Of a stretch of 64,000 nucleotides of DNA, positions 8,788 to 16,868 are shown piece by piece (within the stretch, counting starts at the first letter, position 1; every line of letters starts with the position of its first letter). The DNA is taken from assembly GCF_016461955.1 (NCBI RefSeq), contig NZ_JADMNM010000004.1:62001-126000 (forward strand), in the 5' to 3' direction. The notes under the pieces are model-generated. The model saw only the letters and a program-made list of their open reading frames with translations, did no database searches and had not been told where the DNA came from. The translations under genes were made by a program, and so were the position numbers. The stretch comes from Qipengyuania sp. YIM B01966 (GTDB taxonomy: Bacteria > Pseudomonadota > Alphaproteobacteria > Sphingomonadales > Sphingomonadaceae).

Positions 8788-9585
8788 ATGGAACTGATCG
8801 AACTGCTCTCCAGCCCGGCGGCGTGGGCTGCCCTCCTCACCCTCATTGCGCTCGAGGTGGTGCTGGGGGTCGACAATCTGATTTTCATCGCGATTCTGTC
8901 CAACAAGCTCCCCGTCCATCAGCAGCAGAAGGCGCGGCGGATCGGCCTGATGCTGGCGCTGGTGTTCCGCATCATGCTGTTGATGCTGATCGGCTGGCTG
9001 GTCACGCTACAAACGCCGATTTTCGACCTTGGCATCGAGGGTGCGCTGAATGAATACGGCAAGCCCAGCTTCGAAACCGCGTTTTCGGGGCGCGACCTGA
9101 TCCTGCTGGCCGGCGGTCTGTTCCTGCTGTGGAAGGCGACCAAGGAAATCCACCACTCGATGGAGCCGGCCGATGATTCGGGCGAGCTGCTCGACAAGAC
9201 ACCCGGCAAGCTCAAGGCCGGCGCTGCCACCTTTGGCGCGGTGATCGCGCAAATAGTCGCCATCGACATCGTCTTTTCGGTCGATTCGATCCTCACCGCG
9301 GTTGGTATGACCGACGACATTCCGATCATGGTCACGGCGGTGGTAATCACCGTCGGGATCATGCTGATCGCCGCCGATCCGCTGGCCCGGTTCATCGAAA
9401 AGAACCCGACGCTGGTGATGCTGGCGCTGGCCTTCCTGGTGATGATCGGTCTGGTGCTGATCGCTGACGGCTTCGGCTTCCACGTGCCCAAGGGCTATAT
9501 CTACGCCGCGATGGGCTTTTCGGTGGGGGTCGAGATCCTCAACATCATCCAGCGCAACCGGCGCCAGAGGGAGAAGGCCGCATGA
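8788..9585 (+). CDS. TerC-family integral membrane protein
   Basis: A 265-residue multi-helix membrane protein of the TerC/YkoY type, linked in other bacteria to manganese or metal export. It has the family signatures LEVVLGVDNLIFIAILSNKL near the start and VIAQIVAIDIVFSVDSILTA in the middle, both with conserved acidic residues inside membrane segments. Start ATG 8788 is fixed by AAGGA 7 bases upstream. Its TGA overlaps the next gene as ATGA. First gene of a five-gene plus-strand run. Confidence 0.92.
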   Translation: MELIELLSSPAAWAALLTLIALEVVLGVDNLIFIAILSNKLPVHQQQKARRIGLMLALVFRIMLLMLIGWLVTLQTPIFDLGIEGALNEYGKPSFETAFSGRDLILLAGGLFLLWKATKEIHHSMEPADDSGELLDKTPGKLKAGAATFGAVIAQIVAIDIVFSVDSILTAVGMTDDIPIMVTAVVITVGIMLIAADPLARFIEKNPTLVMLALAFLVMIGLVLIADGFGFHVPKGYIYAAMGFSVGVEILNIIQRNRRQREKAA

Positions 9586-10025
9586 GCCAGTTCCGCCAAT
9601 TGACGCCCGATATGGCGGTCAGTCCGCAATTGGCCCCGTCCGACGTCGCCGCCGCGGCCGAGCAGGGCTTCGTGCTGATCGTCAACAACCGCCCCGACGG
9701 CGAGGAGGAAGGCCAGCCGGCCGGCGCCGAGATTGCCGCTGCCGCGCGGGCCGCCGGGCTTGGCTATGTCGCAATTCCCGTTGCTGGCGGCGGTTTCGGC
9801 GCGCCGCAGGTTGACGCGCTGACCGAGGCCCTCGCCGCAGCAGATGGGCCGGTGCTGGGGTTCTGCCGCACCGGGACCCGCTCGACACTGCTGTGGGCAC
9901 TCGCCCGCGCCCGCGCCGGCGACGATCCGGCGGTGCTGGCGCAGCAGGCGGCCGCTGCCGGCTATGACCTTGCCCCGGTGCGGCAGGCAATGGACGTGCT
10001 TGCCGCGCAGGCGCGCCCGGCCTGA
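9582..10025 (+). CDS. DUF442 / TIGR01244-type phosphatase-like protein
   Basis: A 147-residue cysteine-phosphatase-like domain. The N-terminus (FRQLTPDMAVSPQL) and VLIVNNRPDGEEEGQP match the DUF442 family. The active-site loop GFCRTGTRS fits the C-x5-R pattern of tyrosine phosphatases. Related domains are fused to beta-lactamase-like sulfur dioxygenases; here it stands alone. It is coupled to terC by a 4-base overlap. The actual substrate is not known. Confidence 0.85.
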   Translation: MSQFRQLTPDMAVSPQLAPSDVAAAAEQGFVLIVNNRPDGEEEGQPAGAEIAAAARAAGLGYVAIPVAGGGFGAPQVDALTEALAAADGPVLGFCRTGTRSTLLWALARARAGDDPAVLAQQAAAAGYDLAPVRQAMDVLAAQARPA

Positions 10026-10030
10026 CCCGC

Positions 10031-10438
10031 ATGGCGGGGCAGGCGCTCCAGTTTCTCGGTTCGCTCGCCGCCATCAGCGCACTGGTGGCGATCGCGGCCT
10101 GGCTGAAGCTCGGCACGCCGGACGAAGCCGAACGGCTCGATACGGCCGAGCGGATCGCGGCTGCGGCGCTCGCCGCGGTGCCCTGCTTCACCGCTGTCGC
10201 AACCGCACCCGACCCCACCGGAGAGGCAGCCTTGGCCCGCGACGGTGACGGTCGCGTTGTCCTGCTGCGCCGACACGGTGCACACTATGCCGGCCGCCTG
10301 CTGACCCGCGGGGCAGCAACTGTGCTGGAACCCGACGGGCGGCTCAGGATCGTGCCCGACGACCCGCGCTTCGGCCCTGTCACCCTCAAGCTCGATAATC
10401 CTGACACTTGGGCCACGGTCATCGCTGCGCTAGGTTGA
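10031..10438 (+). CDS. Small membrane-anchored protein of unknown function
   Basis: A 135-residue protein with one hydrophobic N-terminal segment (FLGSLAAISALVAIAAWL) and a soluble C-terminal part with a VVLLRRHGAHYAGRLL strand region and a conserved-looking end (PDDPRFGPVTLKLDNPD). I do not recognise a family. Five bases after the phosphatase gene and five bases before the hydroxylase gene, so clearly within the operon; it probably exposes its C-terminal part to the periplasm. Confidence 0.6.
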   Translation: MAGQALQFLGSLAAISALVAIAAWLKLGTPDEAERLDTAERIAAAALAAVPCFTAVATAPDPTGEAALARDGDGRVVLLRRHGAHYAGRLLTRGAATVLEPDGRLRIVPDDPRFGPVTLKLDNPDTWATVIAALG

Positions 10439-10443
10439 GCGCC

Positions 10444-11349
10444 ATGGCCGATTTCAACCCCACGCAATATGCCGTGCCGCTGTTCGTCGGCCTCGTGCTG
10501 GCCGAAATGCTGTGGGCCAAGCGGCGGCGGGCGTCAGCCTACGAGCCCCGCGACACTGCGGTCAGCCTCGCCTTCGGCCTGGGCAGCACGCTCGCCGGGG
10601 TGCTGTTTGGCGGATTGGTGCTGGCGGCATCCATGTGGCTCTACCAGTTCCGCCTGCTCGACATCGGCTGGCAATGGTGGGTCTGGCCGATCGCCTTCGT
10701 GCTCGACGATCTGGCCTATTACTGGTTCCACCGCACCGCGCACCGCGTGCGCTGGTTCTGGGCCAGCCACGTCAATCACCATTCCAGCCAGCATTACAAC
10801 CTGTCGACCGCGCTCCGGCAGACCTGGACGGGGTTCTTCGCCGGATCGTTCCTGTTCCGCCTGCCGCTTGTGCTGATCGGCTTTCACCCGGCGATGCTGG
10901 CGATCTGCGCCGGCTTCAACCTGATCTACCAGTTCTGGATCCATACCGAGGCGATCGGGCGGATGCCGCGCTGGTTCGAGGCGGTGATGAACACGCCCAG
11001 CCATCACCGGGTCCATCACGCGACCAACCCGCGCTATCTCGACCGCAATTATGCCGGCGTCTTCATCATCTGGGATCGCTGGTTCGGCACGTTCGAGCCG
11101 GAAGTCGATGACGAGCCGATCCGCTATGGCATTGTCAGACAGCTCGGCAGCTTCAATCTCGTCTGGGCGGTGTTTCACGAATGGGTCGGCATAGCCCGCG
11201 ATGTCGCCGCCGCGCCGTGGCGGCACAAGCTGTCCTACCTGTGGCGCGAACCTGGCTGGAGCCATGATGGCAGCCGCGAAACCTCCGACATGATCCGCGC
11301 CCGGTGCGCCGCGCAAAGGCAAGTTGCAGAAGGCAACCCGTCGCCCTAG
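10444..11349 (+). CDS. Sterol desaturase / fatty acid hydroxylase family membrane protein
   Basis: A 301-residue di-iron membrane hydroxylase. The histidine clusters of the family are present: WFHRTAHRVRWFWASHVNHH, then HTEAIGR and TPSHHRVHHATN. Four or so membrane helices precede and separate them. Such enzymes oxidise lipids, carotenoids or sterols; the substrate here is unknown. Start ATG 10444 (MADFNPTQYAV) lies 5 bases after the previous gene. The next gene starts 25 bases downstream. Confidence 0.9.
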   Translation: MADFNPTQYAVPLFVGLVLAEMLWAKRRRASAYEPRDTAVSLAFGLGSTLAGVLFGGLVLAASMWLYQFRLLDIGWQWWVWPIAFVLDDLAYYWFHRTAHRVRWFWASHVNHHSSQHYNLSTALRQTWTGFFAGSFLFRLPLVLIGFHPAMLAICAGFNLIYQFWIHTEAIGRMPRWFEAVMNTPSHHRVHHATNPRYLDRNYAGVFIIWDRWFGTFEPEVDDEPIRYGIVRQLGSFNLVWAVFHEWVGIARDVAAAPWRHKLSYLWREPGWSHDGSRETSDMIRARCAAQRQVAEGNPSP

Positions 11350-11374
11350 CATCCCGCCAATGCGGGAGAGCGGG

Positions 11375-12964
11375 ATGATGGACGAATTCGACGTGATCGT
11401 GATCGGCGGGGGCAGCGCCGGCAGCGCGGTGGCCGGGCGGCTGGCCGAAGATGGCCGCCGCCGGGTGTGCCTGCTCGAAGCGGGCGGGCGCAACAACGAT
11501 ATGCTGGTGACGACGCCCGGCTTCATGCCGTTCCTGCGCGGCAAGCACAATTACCGCTACGAAACCGCGCCGATGAAGGGGCTGGGCGGGCGCACCGGCT
11601 ATCAGCCGCGCGGGCGCGGACTGGGCGGTTCCTCGGCGATCAACGCGATGCTCTATATTCGCGGCAACCCATGGGATTATGACAATTGGGCCGCGCTCGG
11701 CTGCACCGGCTGGGCCTATGACGATGTGCTGCCCTACTTCAAACGCGCCGAGCGTAACGAGCGCGGTGCGAGCGAATATCACGGCGGCAGCGGGCCGCTC
11801 TATGTGTCGGACCAGCATTGGGCCCATCCGGCGAGCCGCGAGTTCATCGATAGCGCCGCCGCATTGCAACTGCCGCGCAATACCGATTTTAACGGCCCAA
11901 AGCAGGCCGGGTTCGGCCTCTATCAGGTGACCCAGAAGGACGGCGAGCGCTGGTCCGCCGCACGCGCCTATCTCGATCCGCTGAAGAAGGCCCGCAATCT
12001 CGACATCCGCATCGGGGTGATGGTCGAACGGCTGGAAATCAGCGAAGGACGGGTCACCGGCGTCACCTATCGCGCAGGCAATCGTCGCCGCACCATCACC
12101 GCGCGCGGCGGCGTGGTGCTGAGCGGCGGGGCGTTCAACTCGCCGCAGATCCTGATGCTCTCGGGCATCGGCCCGGCCGAGCATTTGCGCGAGCACGGGG
12201 TGGCTGTCATCCTCGACAAGCCGGCGGTCGGCAGCGATCTGCAGGACCATATCGATTACGTCTCGAGCTGGGAGACCGAGAACCGCAGCTTCATCGGCAC
12301 CAGTTTCGAAGGCAATATGCGGATGCTGCGCGCGATTGCCGAACACCGCCGCCGCCGTACCGGCATCATGACCAGCCCCTATGCCGAAGCAGGCGGGTTC
12401 TGGACCGTGATGCCCGACGCCCCGGCGCCCGATGTGCAATGGCATTTCATCCCGGCGATGCTGGAAGATCACGGCCGCGCCAAGATCAAGGGGCACGGCT
12501 TCTCGCTCCACGCCTGTGTCCTGCGGCCCGAAAGCCGGGGCACGGTGCGGCTGGGCAGCGCGGACATTGCCGATGCGCCGGTGATCGACCCCAACTTCCT
12601 TGATGACGAACGCGACATGGCAACCTTGCGCGCGGGGGTGCGGCTCTCGCACCGGATCGTCGATGCGCCGCCGCTGGCCGATTACCAGCCGCGCGACCGG
12701 CACCCCGTCAACCTCGACAATGATGCCGAACTTGACGCGATGATCCGCAGCCGGGCGGACACCGTCTATCACCCGGTCGGCACCTGCCGCATGGGCGCCG
12801 ATGACGGCGCGGTGGTCGATCCGACGCTGAAGGCGCGCGGGGTGGATGGGCTGTGGGTGGCCGACGCATCGATCATGCCGCAGCTGGTGTCGGGCAACAC
12901 CAATGCGCCGAGCATCATGATCGGCGAACGCTGCGCCGATTTCGTGAAGGCTGCGCTGGGATGA
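11375..12964 (+). CDS. GMC-family FAD oxidoreductase (choline dehydrogenase-like)
   Basis: A 529-residue flavin oxidoreductase. The N-terminal FAD fold VIVIGGGSAGSAVAGRL, the GMC signature GLGGSSAINAMLYIRGNPWD, signature 2 (GGAFNSPQILMLSGIGP), the catalytic His region TVYHPVGTCRMG and the terminal GNTNAPSIMIGERCADF are all present. The family oxidises primary alcohols to aldehydes; the substrate is not readable here. GGGAG precedes ATG 11375 by 6 bases; ATG 11378 is an alternative. Last gene of the terC run. A second, broken copy of its last 53 bases follows at 13030-13082. Confidence 0.93.
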   Translation: MMDEFDVIVIGGGSAGSAVAGRLAEDGRRRVCLLEAGGRNNDMLVTTPGFMPFLRGKHNYRYETAPMKGLGGRTGYQPRGRGLGGSSAINAMLYIRGNPWDYDNWAALGCTGWAYDDVLPYFKRAERNERGASEYHGGSGPLYVSDQHWAHPASREFIDSAAALQLPRNTDFNGPKQAGFGLYQVTQKDGERWSAARAYLDPLKKARNLDIRIGVMVERLEISEGRVTGVTYRAGNRRRTITARGGVVLSGGAFNSPQILMLSGIGPAEHLREHGVAVILDKPAVGSDLQDHIDYVSSWETENRSFIGTSFEGNMRMLRAIAEHRRRRTGIMTSPYAEAGGFWTVMPDAPAPDVQWHFIPAMLEDHGRAKIKGHGFSLHACVLRPESRGTVRLGSADIADAPVIDPNFLDDERDMATLRAGVRLSHRIVDAPPLADYQPRDRHPVNLDNDAELDAMIRSRADTVYHPVGTCRMGADDGAVVDPTLKARGVDGLWVADASIMPQLVSGNTNAPSIMIGERCADFVKAALG

Positions 12965-12994
12965 TGCTCGGCCGCCGGTGGCCACCATTCCGGG

Positions 12995-13018
12995 AGCAAA
13001 AGTGCGCACACTTTTGCT
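12995..13018. repeat. Perfect 10-bp inverted repeat between GMC gene and GMC remnant
   Basis: AGCAAAAGTG and CACTTTTGCT flank a 4-base loop (CGCA). There is no T run after it on the plus strand. It may still end transcription of the GMC operon, or be a trace of the event that removed the second GMC gene. Confidence 0.6.
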
Positions 13019-13029
13019 GAAGGGTGACG

Positions 13030-13082
13030 GCATCATGATCGACGAACGCTGCGCTGATTTCGTGAAAACCGCGCTGGCCTAG
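13030..13082 (+). pseudogene. Remnant 3' end of a second GMC oxidoreductase gene
   Basis: These 53 bases align without gaps to the last 53 bases of the intact GMC gene (12912-12964), with mismatches mostly at third positions. They would encode SIMIDERCADFVKTALA and a stop, against SIMIGERCADFVKAALG in the intact gene. The copies are 118 bases apart, so the remnant is out of frame with the gene. The synonymous pattern points to a diverged paralogue that was later deleted, not to a recent slip. Confidence 0.75.
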
Positions 13083-13084
13083 CG

Positions 13085-13117
13085 AAAAAAACGGGCCGGA
13101 GATTGCGCTCCGGCCCG
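13085..13117 (-). terminator. Rho-independent terminator of amt
   Basis: A perfect 10-bp stem (CGGGCCGGAG with CTCCGGCCCG, 6-base loop), read on the minus strand, is followed by an uninterrupted run of seven T. It lies 80 bases beyond the amt stop. A longer hairpin at 13151-13188 (13-bp arms with one mismatch) lies between it and the gene. Confidence 0.88.
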
Positions 13118-13150
13118 ACAAGGCGTGTGTTCGCAGGCGGAACACAGGAA

Positions 13151-13188
13151 GGGCAAGGCCGGCCGGAGAGGAGACGCCGGCCCTGCCC
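13151..13188 (-). other. Long hairpin in the amt 3' untranslated region
   Basis: Arms GGGCAAGGCCGGC (13151-13163) and GCCGGCCCTGCCC (13176-13188) pair with one mismatch around a 12-base loop. No T run follows, so it more likely protects the message end than terminates. Confidence 0.55.
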
Positions 13189-13196
13189 AAGCGCAA

Positions 13197-14495
13197 TCAA
13201 TTGTAAGCCCGCTCCCCATGCTCGCCGAGATCGAGGCCTTCATATTCGGTTTCGGGATCGACCCTCAGGCCCATCACCGCCTTCAGCAGCGCGGCAATCA
13301 GCGCAGTGCCGCAGGCGGCCCAGCCGATCGCGATGGCCACCGCCAGCGCCTGGATGCCGAGCTGCGCGACCAGCGCGGTGCTGCCATCGCCCGGCCCGCC
13401 CAGCGCCGGCTGATAGACGATCGCCGTGCCCAGCGCGCCGACGATACCCGCGACCCCGTGGATGCCGAACACATCGAGCGCGTCGTCATAGCCCAGCCGG
13501 TGCTTGAGCTTGGCAACCGCGAGATAGGCGGCGATGGTCGCGACAATACCCAGCGCAATGGCGCCCAGCGGGCCGCTATTGCCGGCCGCCGGCGTCACCG
13601 CGACCAGCCCGGCGATCACCCCCGAACAGAAGCCCAGCGCGCTGGGCCGGTGTCCGGCGAGCCGCTCCAGCGCCATCCACGCCAGCGCGCCGGCGGCAGT
13701 GGCGACAAAGGTGTTGATCATCGCCAGCGCCGCGGTGCCATTCGCTTCCAGCGCCGAGCCGGCATTGAAGCCGAACCAGCCGACCCACAGCAGCCCGGTG
13801 CCGAGCATCGTCAGCGTCAGGCTGTGCGGCGGCATCGGCTCCGCCGGATAGCCGCGCCTCTTGCCGAGGAACAGCGCCAGCACCAGCGCCGATATCCCGG
13901 CATTGATATGCACCACCGTCCCGCCGGCAAAATCGAGCGCGCCCAATTCGAACAGGAGCCCGCCGGTTGCCCACACCATATGCGCGAGCGGCAGATAGAC
14001 CAGCGTCAGCCACAGCACGGTAAAGGCCATTGCGGCGGAGAATTTCAGCCGCTCGACCGTCGCCCCCAGCACCAGCGCGGCGGTGATCGCGGCAAAGGTC
14101 ATCTGGAAGGCGATAAACGCATACTCGCTAATCACCGCCTCGCTGAAGGTCGCTGCCGTACTGTCGGGCGTCACCCCGGCGAGGAAGAACTTGCCCCAAG
14201 CGATGAACGCATTGCCTTCCGGTCCGAAGGCCAGCGCATAGCCCCAGGCGACCCAGACGAGCATCGCCAGCGCGGCGGCGCCGCCGACCTGCGTCATGGT
14301 CGACAGCATGTTCTTGGCCCGCGTCAGCCCGCCATAGAACAATGCGAGGCCGGGCAGGATCATCAGCAGCACCAGCGCGGTCGAGATCATCATCCAGGCG
14401 TTGTTGCCCGGATCGGGCACCGCCGCCGCCGCCTCGGCCAGGGGCGCAGCGGTTGCCAGAAGGTCCTGCGCCAGTGAAATGCTGCCCTGCTCCAT
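13197..14495 (-). CDS. amt: Ammonium transporter
   Basis: A 432-residue Amt channel for ammonium uptake with about eleven membrane helices. Family segments include LFYGGLTRAKNMLS, FQMTFAAITAALVLGATVERLKF, DFAGGTVVHINAGISAL (pore histidine), GWFGFNAGSALEANG and FGIHGVAGIVGALGTA (second pore histidine). Start ATG 14495 follows AGGGGGA by 4 bases; the longer frame adds non-family residues. A sigma-54 promoter lies at 14528-14543. A glnK gene, often beside amt, is absent on both sides. Confidence 0.95.
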   Translation of the reverse strand: MEQGSISLAQDLLATAAPLAEAAAAVPDPGNNAWMMISTALVLLMILPGLALFYGGLTRAKNMLSTMTQVGGAAALAMLVWVAWGYALAFGPEGNAFIAWGKFFLAGVTPDSTAATFSEAVISEYAFIAFQMTFAAITAALVLGATVERLKFSAAMAFTVLWLTLVYLPLAHMVWATGGLLFELGALDFAGGTVVHINAGISALVLALFLGKRRGYPAEPMPPHSLTLTMLGTGLLWVGWFGFNAGSALEANGTAALAMINTFVATAAGALAWMALERLAGHRPSALGFCSGVIAGLVAVTPAAGNSGPLGAIALGIVATIAAYLAVAKLKHRLGYDDALDVFGIHGVAGIVGALGTAIVYQPALGGPGDGSTALVAQLGIQALAVAIAIGWAACGTALIAALLKAVMGLRVDPETEYEGLDLGEHGERAYN

Positions 14496-14527
14496 ACGTC
14501 CCCCTGCAATTGCGGCGGAGGGAGCGA

Positions 14528-14543
14528 TGCAAGCCGCGTGCCA
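14528..14543 (-). promoter_or_regulatory. Sigma-54 (RpoN) promoter of amt
   Basis: The minus strand reads TGGCACGCGGCTTGCA, matching the RpoN -24/-12 consensus TGGCAC-N5-TTGCA with the required 10 bases between GG and GC. Transcription should start near 14517, giving a leader of about 22 bases that contains the ribosome site. Control by NtrC under nitrogen limitation is the usual arrangement and is inferred here. Confidence 0.82.
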
Positions 14544-14619
14544 TTTCCCTAATCCGCGCTGCAACGCAACATAAGGGCAAGACACGCGGCCTTAGGGTGC
14601 TGAAAATTTCGGCAGCGGA

Positions 14620-15318
14620 TTAAATGGTGGGCAGTTCCAGCCGCGCCCAGATCGGCAGATGGTCGGATGCGACCGCGGCCAGCGCCGAATGGTGGACCCC
14701 GCTGTCGGTGCAGACCCATTCGGGCGAGGCGACAATCCGGTCGAGCTTGGCCACCGGCTGGCGGCTGGGGAAGGAACGGCCGCATTCGGCCACCTGCCAC
14801 CCGCCGACAAACTCGCGCATCGCGCCCTTCTGCCCCCATTGGTTGAAATCGCCCATCAGCACCGCCGGCCGCGCATCGGCATAGGCTTCGAGATGGGCCA
14901 GCAGCGCACGGATCTGGTCGCGGCGGCGCAGGCCCGACAGGTCGAGATGGGTGCCGATGATCCGCAGATGGCGCCCCTCCAGCGCCAGTTCACCGACCAC
15001 AGCGCCGCGCGGCTCCAGCGTCGGCAGGTCAATCGCGGTCGCCCCGACCACCTCGATCCCCCGCCGCACCAGCAGCGCATTGCCGTGCCAGCCGAGCGAG
15101 CGCGGGCGGCGATTGACGGCGATCGCCCGCCACGGCGTGTCGTCGAGCGCCGCGCGCGGCAGCACCGAGGCGCGCTCGCCCAGCCGCATATCGACCTCCT
15201 GCAGCGCGATGATGTCGGCATCCACTTCGCGCAGGACCGCCAGGATGCGGTCGGGATCGCGCCGCCGGTCGAGGCCGACGGCCTTGTGGATGTTGTAACT
15301 GGCAAAGGTCAGCTGCAT
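14620..15318 (-). CDS. Endonuclease/exonuclease/phosphatase family protein
   Basis: A 232-residue member of the EEP metal-dependent phosphoesterase fold. Visible motifs in order: SYNIHKAVGLD, ALQEVDM, GTHLDLSG, MGDFNQWG and the closing SDHLPIWA. These hold the catalytic Asn, Glu, Asp and His. Family members cut DNA, RNA or phospholipids, and no substrate can be assigned. Start ATG 15318 is chosen because MQLTFASYNIHK begins the fold directly, 20 bases after prfC ends; the longer frame lies inside prfC. Confidence 0.88.
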   Translation of the reverse strand: MQLTFASYNIHKAVGLDRRRDPDRILAVLREVDADIIALQEVDMRLGERASVLPRAALDDTPWRAIAVNRRPRSLGWHGNALLVRRGIEVVGATAIDLPTLEPRGAVVGELALEGRHLRIIGTHLDLSGLRRRDQIRALLAHLEAYADARPAVLMGDFNQWGQKGAMREFVGGWQVAECGRSFPSRQPVAKLDRIVASPEWVCTDSGVHHSALAAVASDHLPIWARLELPTI

Positions 15319-15338
15319 CCCCGCGCGCCGCTCGCTTC

Positions 15339-16859
15339 TCAGCGTTCCTTGGTCGCGCCAAAGGCGATGTCGGGATTCTTTTCCTGCTGGTAATTCACGT
15401 CCCACGCGCTCTTGGCCATGAACACCAGATCCCCGTCGCGGTCGCGCGCCAGATGGGCGCGGTTGATCGCCTCGAAGCCGCGCAGATCGGCCTCGCTCCC
15501 CTTGAGCCAGCGGGCAGTGGCGAACGGCGCCGGTTCGAGCCCCGCCTCGACCTTGTATTCCGCCGCCAGCCGCGAAACCAGCACGTCGAGCTGCAACTGG
15601 CCGACCACGCCGACGATCCATTGCCCGCCGATTTCGGGATAGAATACCTGGATCACCCCCTCTTCCGACAGATCGTCGAGCGCCTTTCTCAGCTGCTTGG
15701 TCTTGGTCGGATCGCGCAGCACCACGCGGCGCAGGATTTCGGGCGCGAAATTAGGCAGGCCGGTGAAGCGGACCTGGTTCTTTTCGCTCAGCGTGTCGCC
15801 CACGCGCAGCGTGCCGTGATTGGGAATGCCGATGATGTCGCCCGCCTCGGCGGTGTCGGCAATCTCGCGATCCTGCGCGAAGAACAGGATCGGCGAATGG
15901 ACCGCGACCGGCTTGCCGAGACCCGACGGCACCAGCTTCATACCGCGTTTGAAGGTGCCCGAAACCATCCGCATGAAGGCGATCCGGTCGCGGTGCATCG
16001 GATCCATATTGGCCTGCACCTTGAACACAAATCCGGTCACTTCCGGGTTGTCGGGCGCGATCGGCCCGGCCTCGCTCGGCTGCGGGCGCGGCGGCGGGGC
16101 ATAGCGGGCGAGCGCGTCGATCAGTTCGCCGACCCCGAAATTCTTCAGCGCCGAGCCGAAATAGACCGGCGTCAGATCGCCATTGCGGTAGGCCTTGAGG
16201 TCGAACGCCGGATAGCCGCCCTCCGCCAGTTCGGCCTCTTCGGCGATCTCGGCCGGCAGCTCGGCCGCTTCGCGCAGACCGAGAAATTCGCGGCTGTCGC
16301 CTTCGGGCCGGCTGACCAGGCGGGTGGCGAAATCGAGCACGCCCTGAAACGTGCCGCCCATCCCCACCGGCCAGCTCATCGGCACCACGTCGAGCGCCAG
16401 CGCATCGGCCACCTCGTCGAGCGTCTCGAACGGGCTGCGCCCCTCGCGGTCGACCTTGTTGACGAAGGTGATGATCGGCACCGAGCGCAGCCGGCACACC
16501 TCGAACAGCTTGCGCGTCTGCGGCTCGATCCCCTTGGCCGCGTCGATCACCATGATCGCCGAATCGACCGCGGTGAGCGTGCGGTAGGTATCTTCGGAAA
16601 AATCCTCGTGCCCCGGCGTGTCGAGCAGGTTGAACACCACGCCCTCGCGCTCGAAGGTCATCACGCTGGAGGTGACCGAGATCCCGCGCTGCTGCTCGAT
16701 CTTCATCCAGTCGCTGCGCGCCCGCCGCGCCTGCCCCCGTGCCTTGACCTCGCCGGCGAGATGGATCGCCCCGCCCTGCAGCAGCAGCTTTTCGGTCAGC
16801 GTGGTCTTGCCCGCGTCAGGGTGCGAAATGATCGCAAAGGTACGGCGGTTGGCGGTCAT
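15339..16859 (-). CDS. prfC: Peptide chain release factor 3
   Basis: A 506-residue GTPase that recycles RF1/RF2 from the ribosome after termination. G motifs: HPDAGKTTL, the switch region EQQRGISVTSSV, DTPGHEDF and FVNKVD. The RF3-type domain order and the ending NPDIAFGATKER fit the family, slightly shorter than the roughly 529 residues in E. coli. It is followed by the EEP gene at 20 bases and preceded by the SDR gene at 9 bases, so these form one minus-strand run. Confidence 0.96.
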   Translation of the reverse strand: MTANRRTFAIISHPDAGKTTLTEKLLLQGGAIHLAGEVKARGQARRARSDWMKIEQQRGISVTSSVMTFEREGVVFNLLDTPGHEDFSEDTYRTLTAVDSAIMVIDAAKGIEPQTRKLFEVCRLRSVPIITFVNKVDREGRSPFETLDEVADALALDVVPMSWPVGMGGTFQGVLDFATRLVSRPEGDSREFLGLREAAELPAEIAEEAELAEGGYPAFDLKAYRNGDLTPVYFGSALKNFGVGELIDALARYAPPPRPQPSEAGPIAPDNPEVTGFVFKVQANMDPMHRDRIAFMRMVSGTFKRGMKLVPSGLGKPVAVHSPILFFAQDREIADTAEAGDIIGIPNHGTLRVGDTLSEKNQVRFTGLPNFAPEILRRVVLRDPTKTKQLRKALDDLSEEGVIQVFYPEIGGQWIVGVVGQLQLDVLVSRLAAEYKVEAGLEPAPFATARWLKGSEADLRGFEAINRAHLARDRDGDLVFMAKSAWDVNYQQEKNPDIAFGATKER

Positions 16860-16868
16860 GGGATCGGG

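Noticed and set aside
11153-13036. A 627-codon minus-strand frame
   Set aside because: It is antisense to the GMC oxidoreductase and part of the hydroxylase gene.
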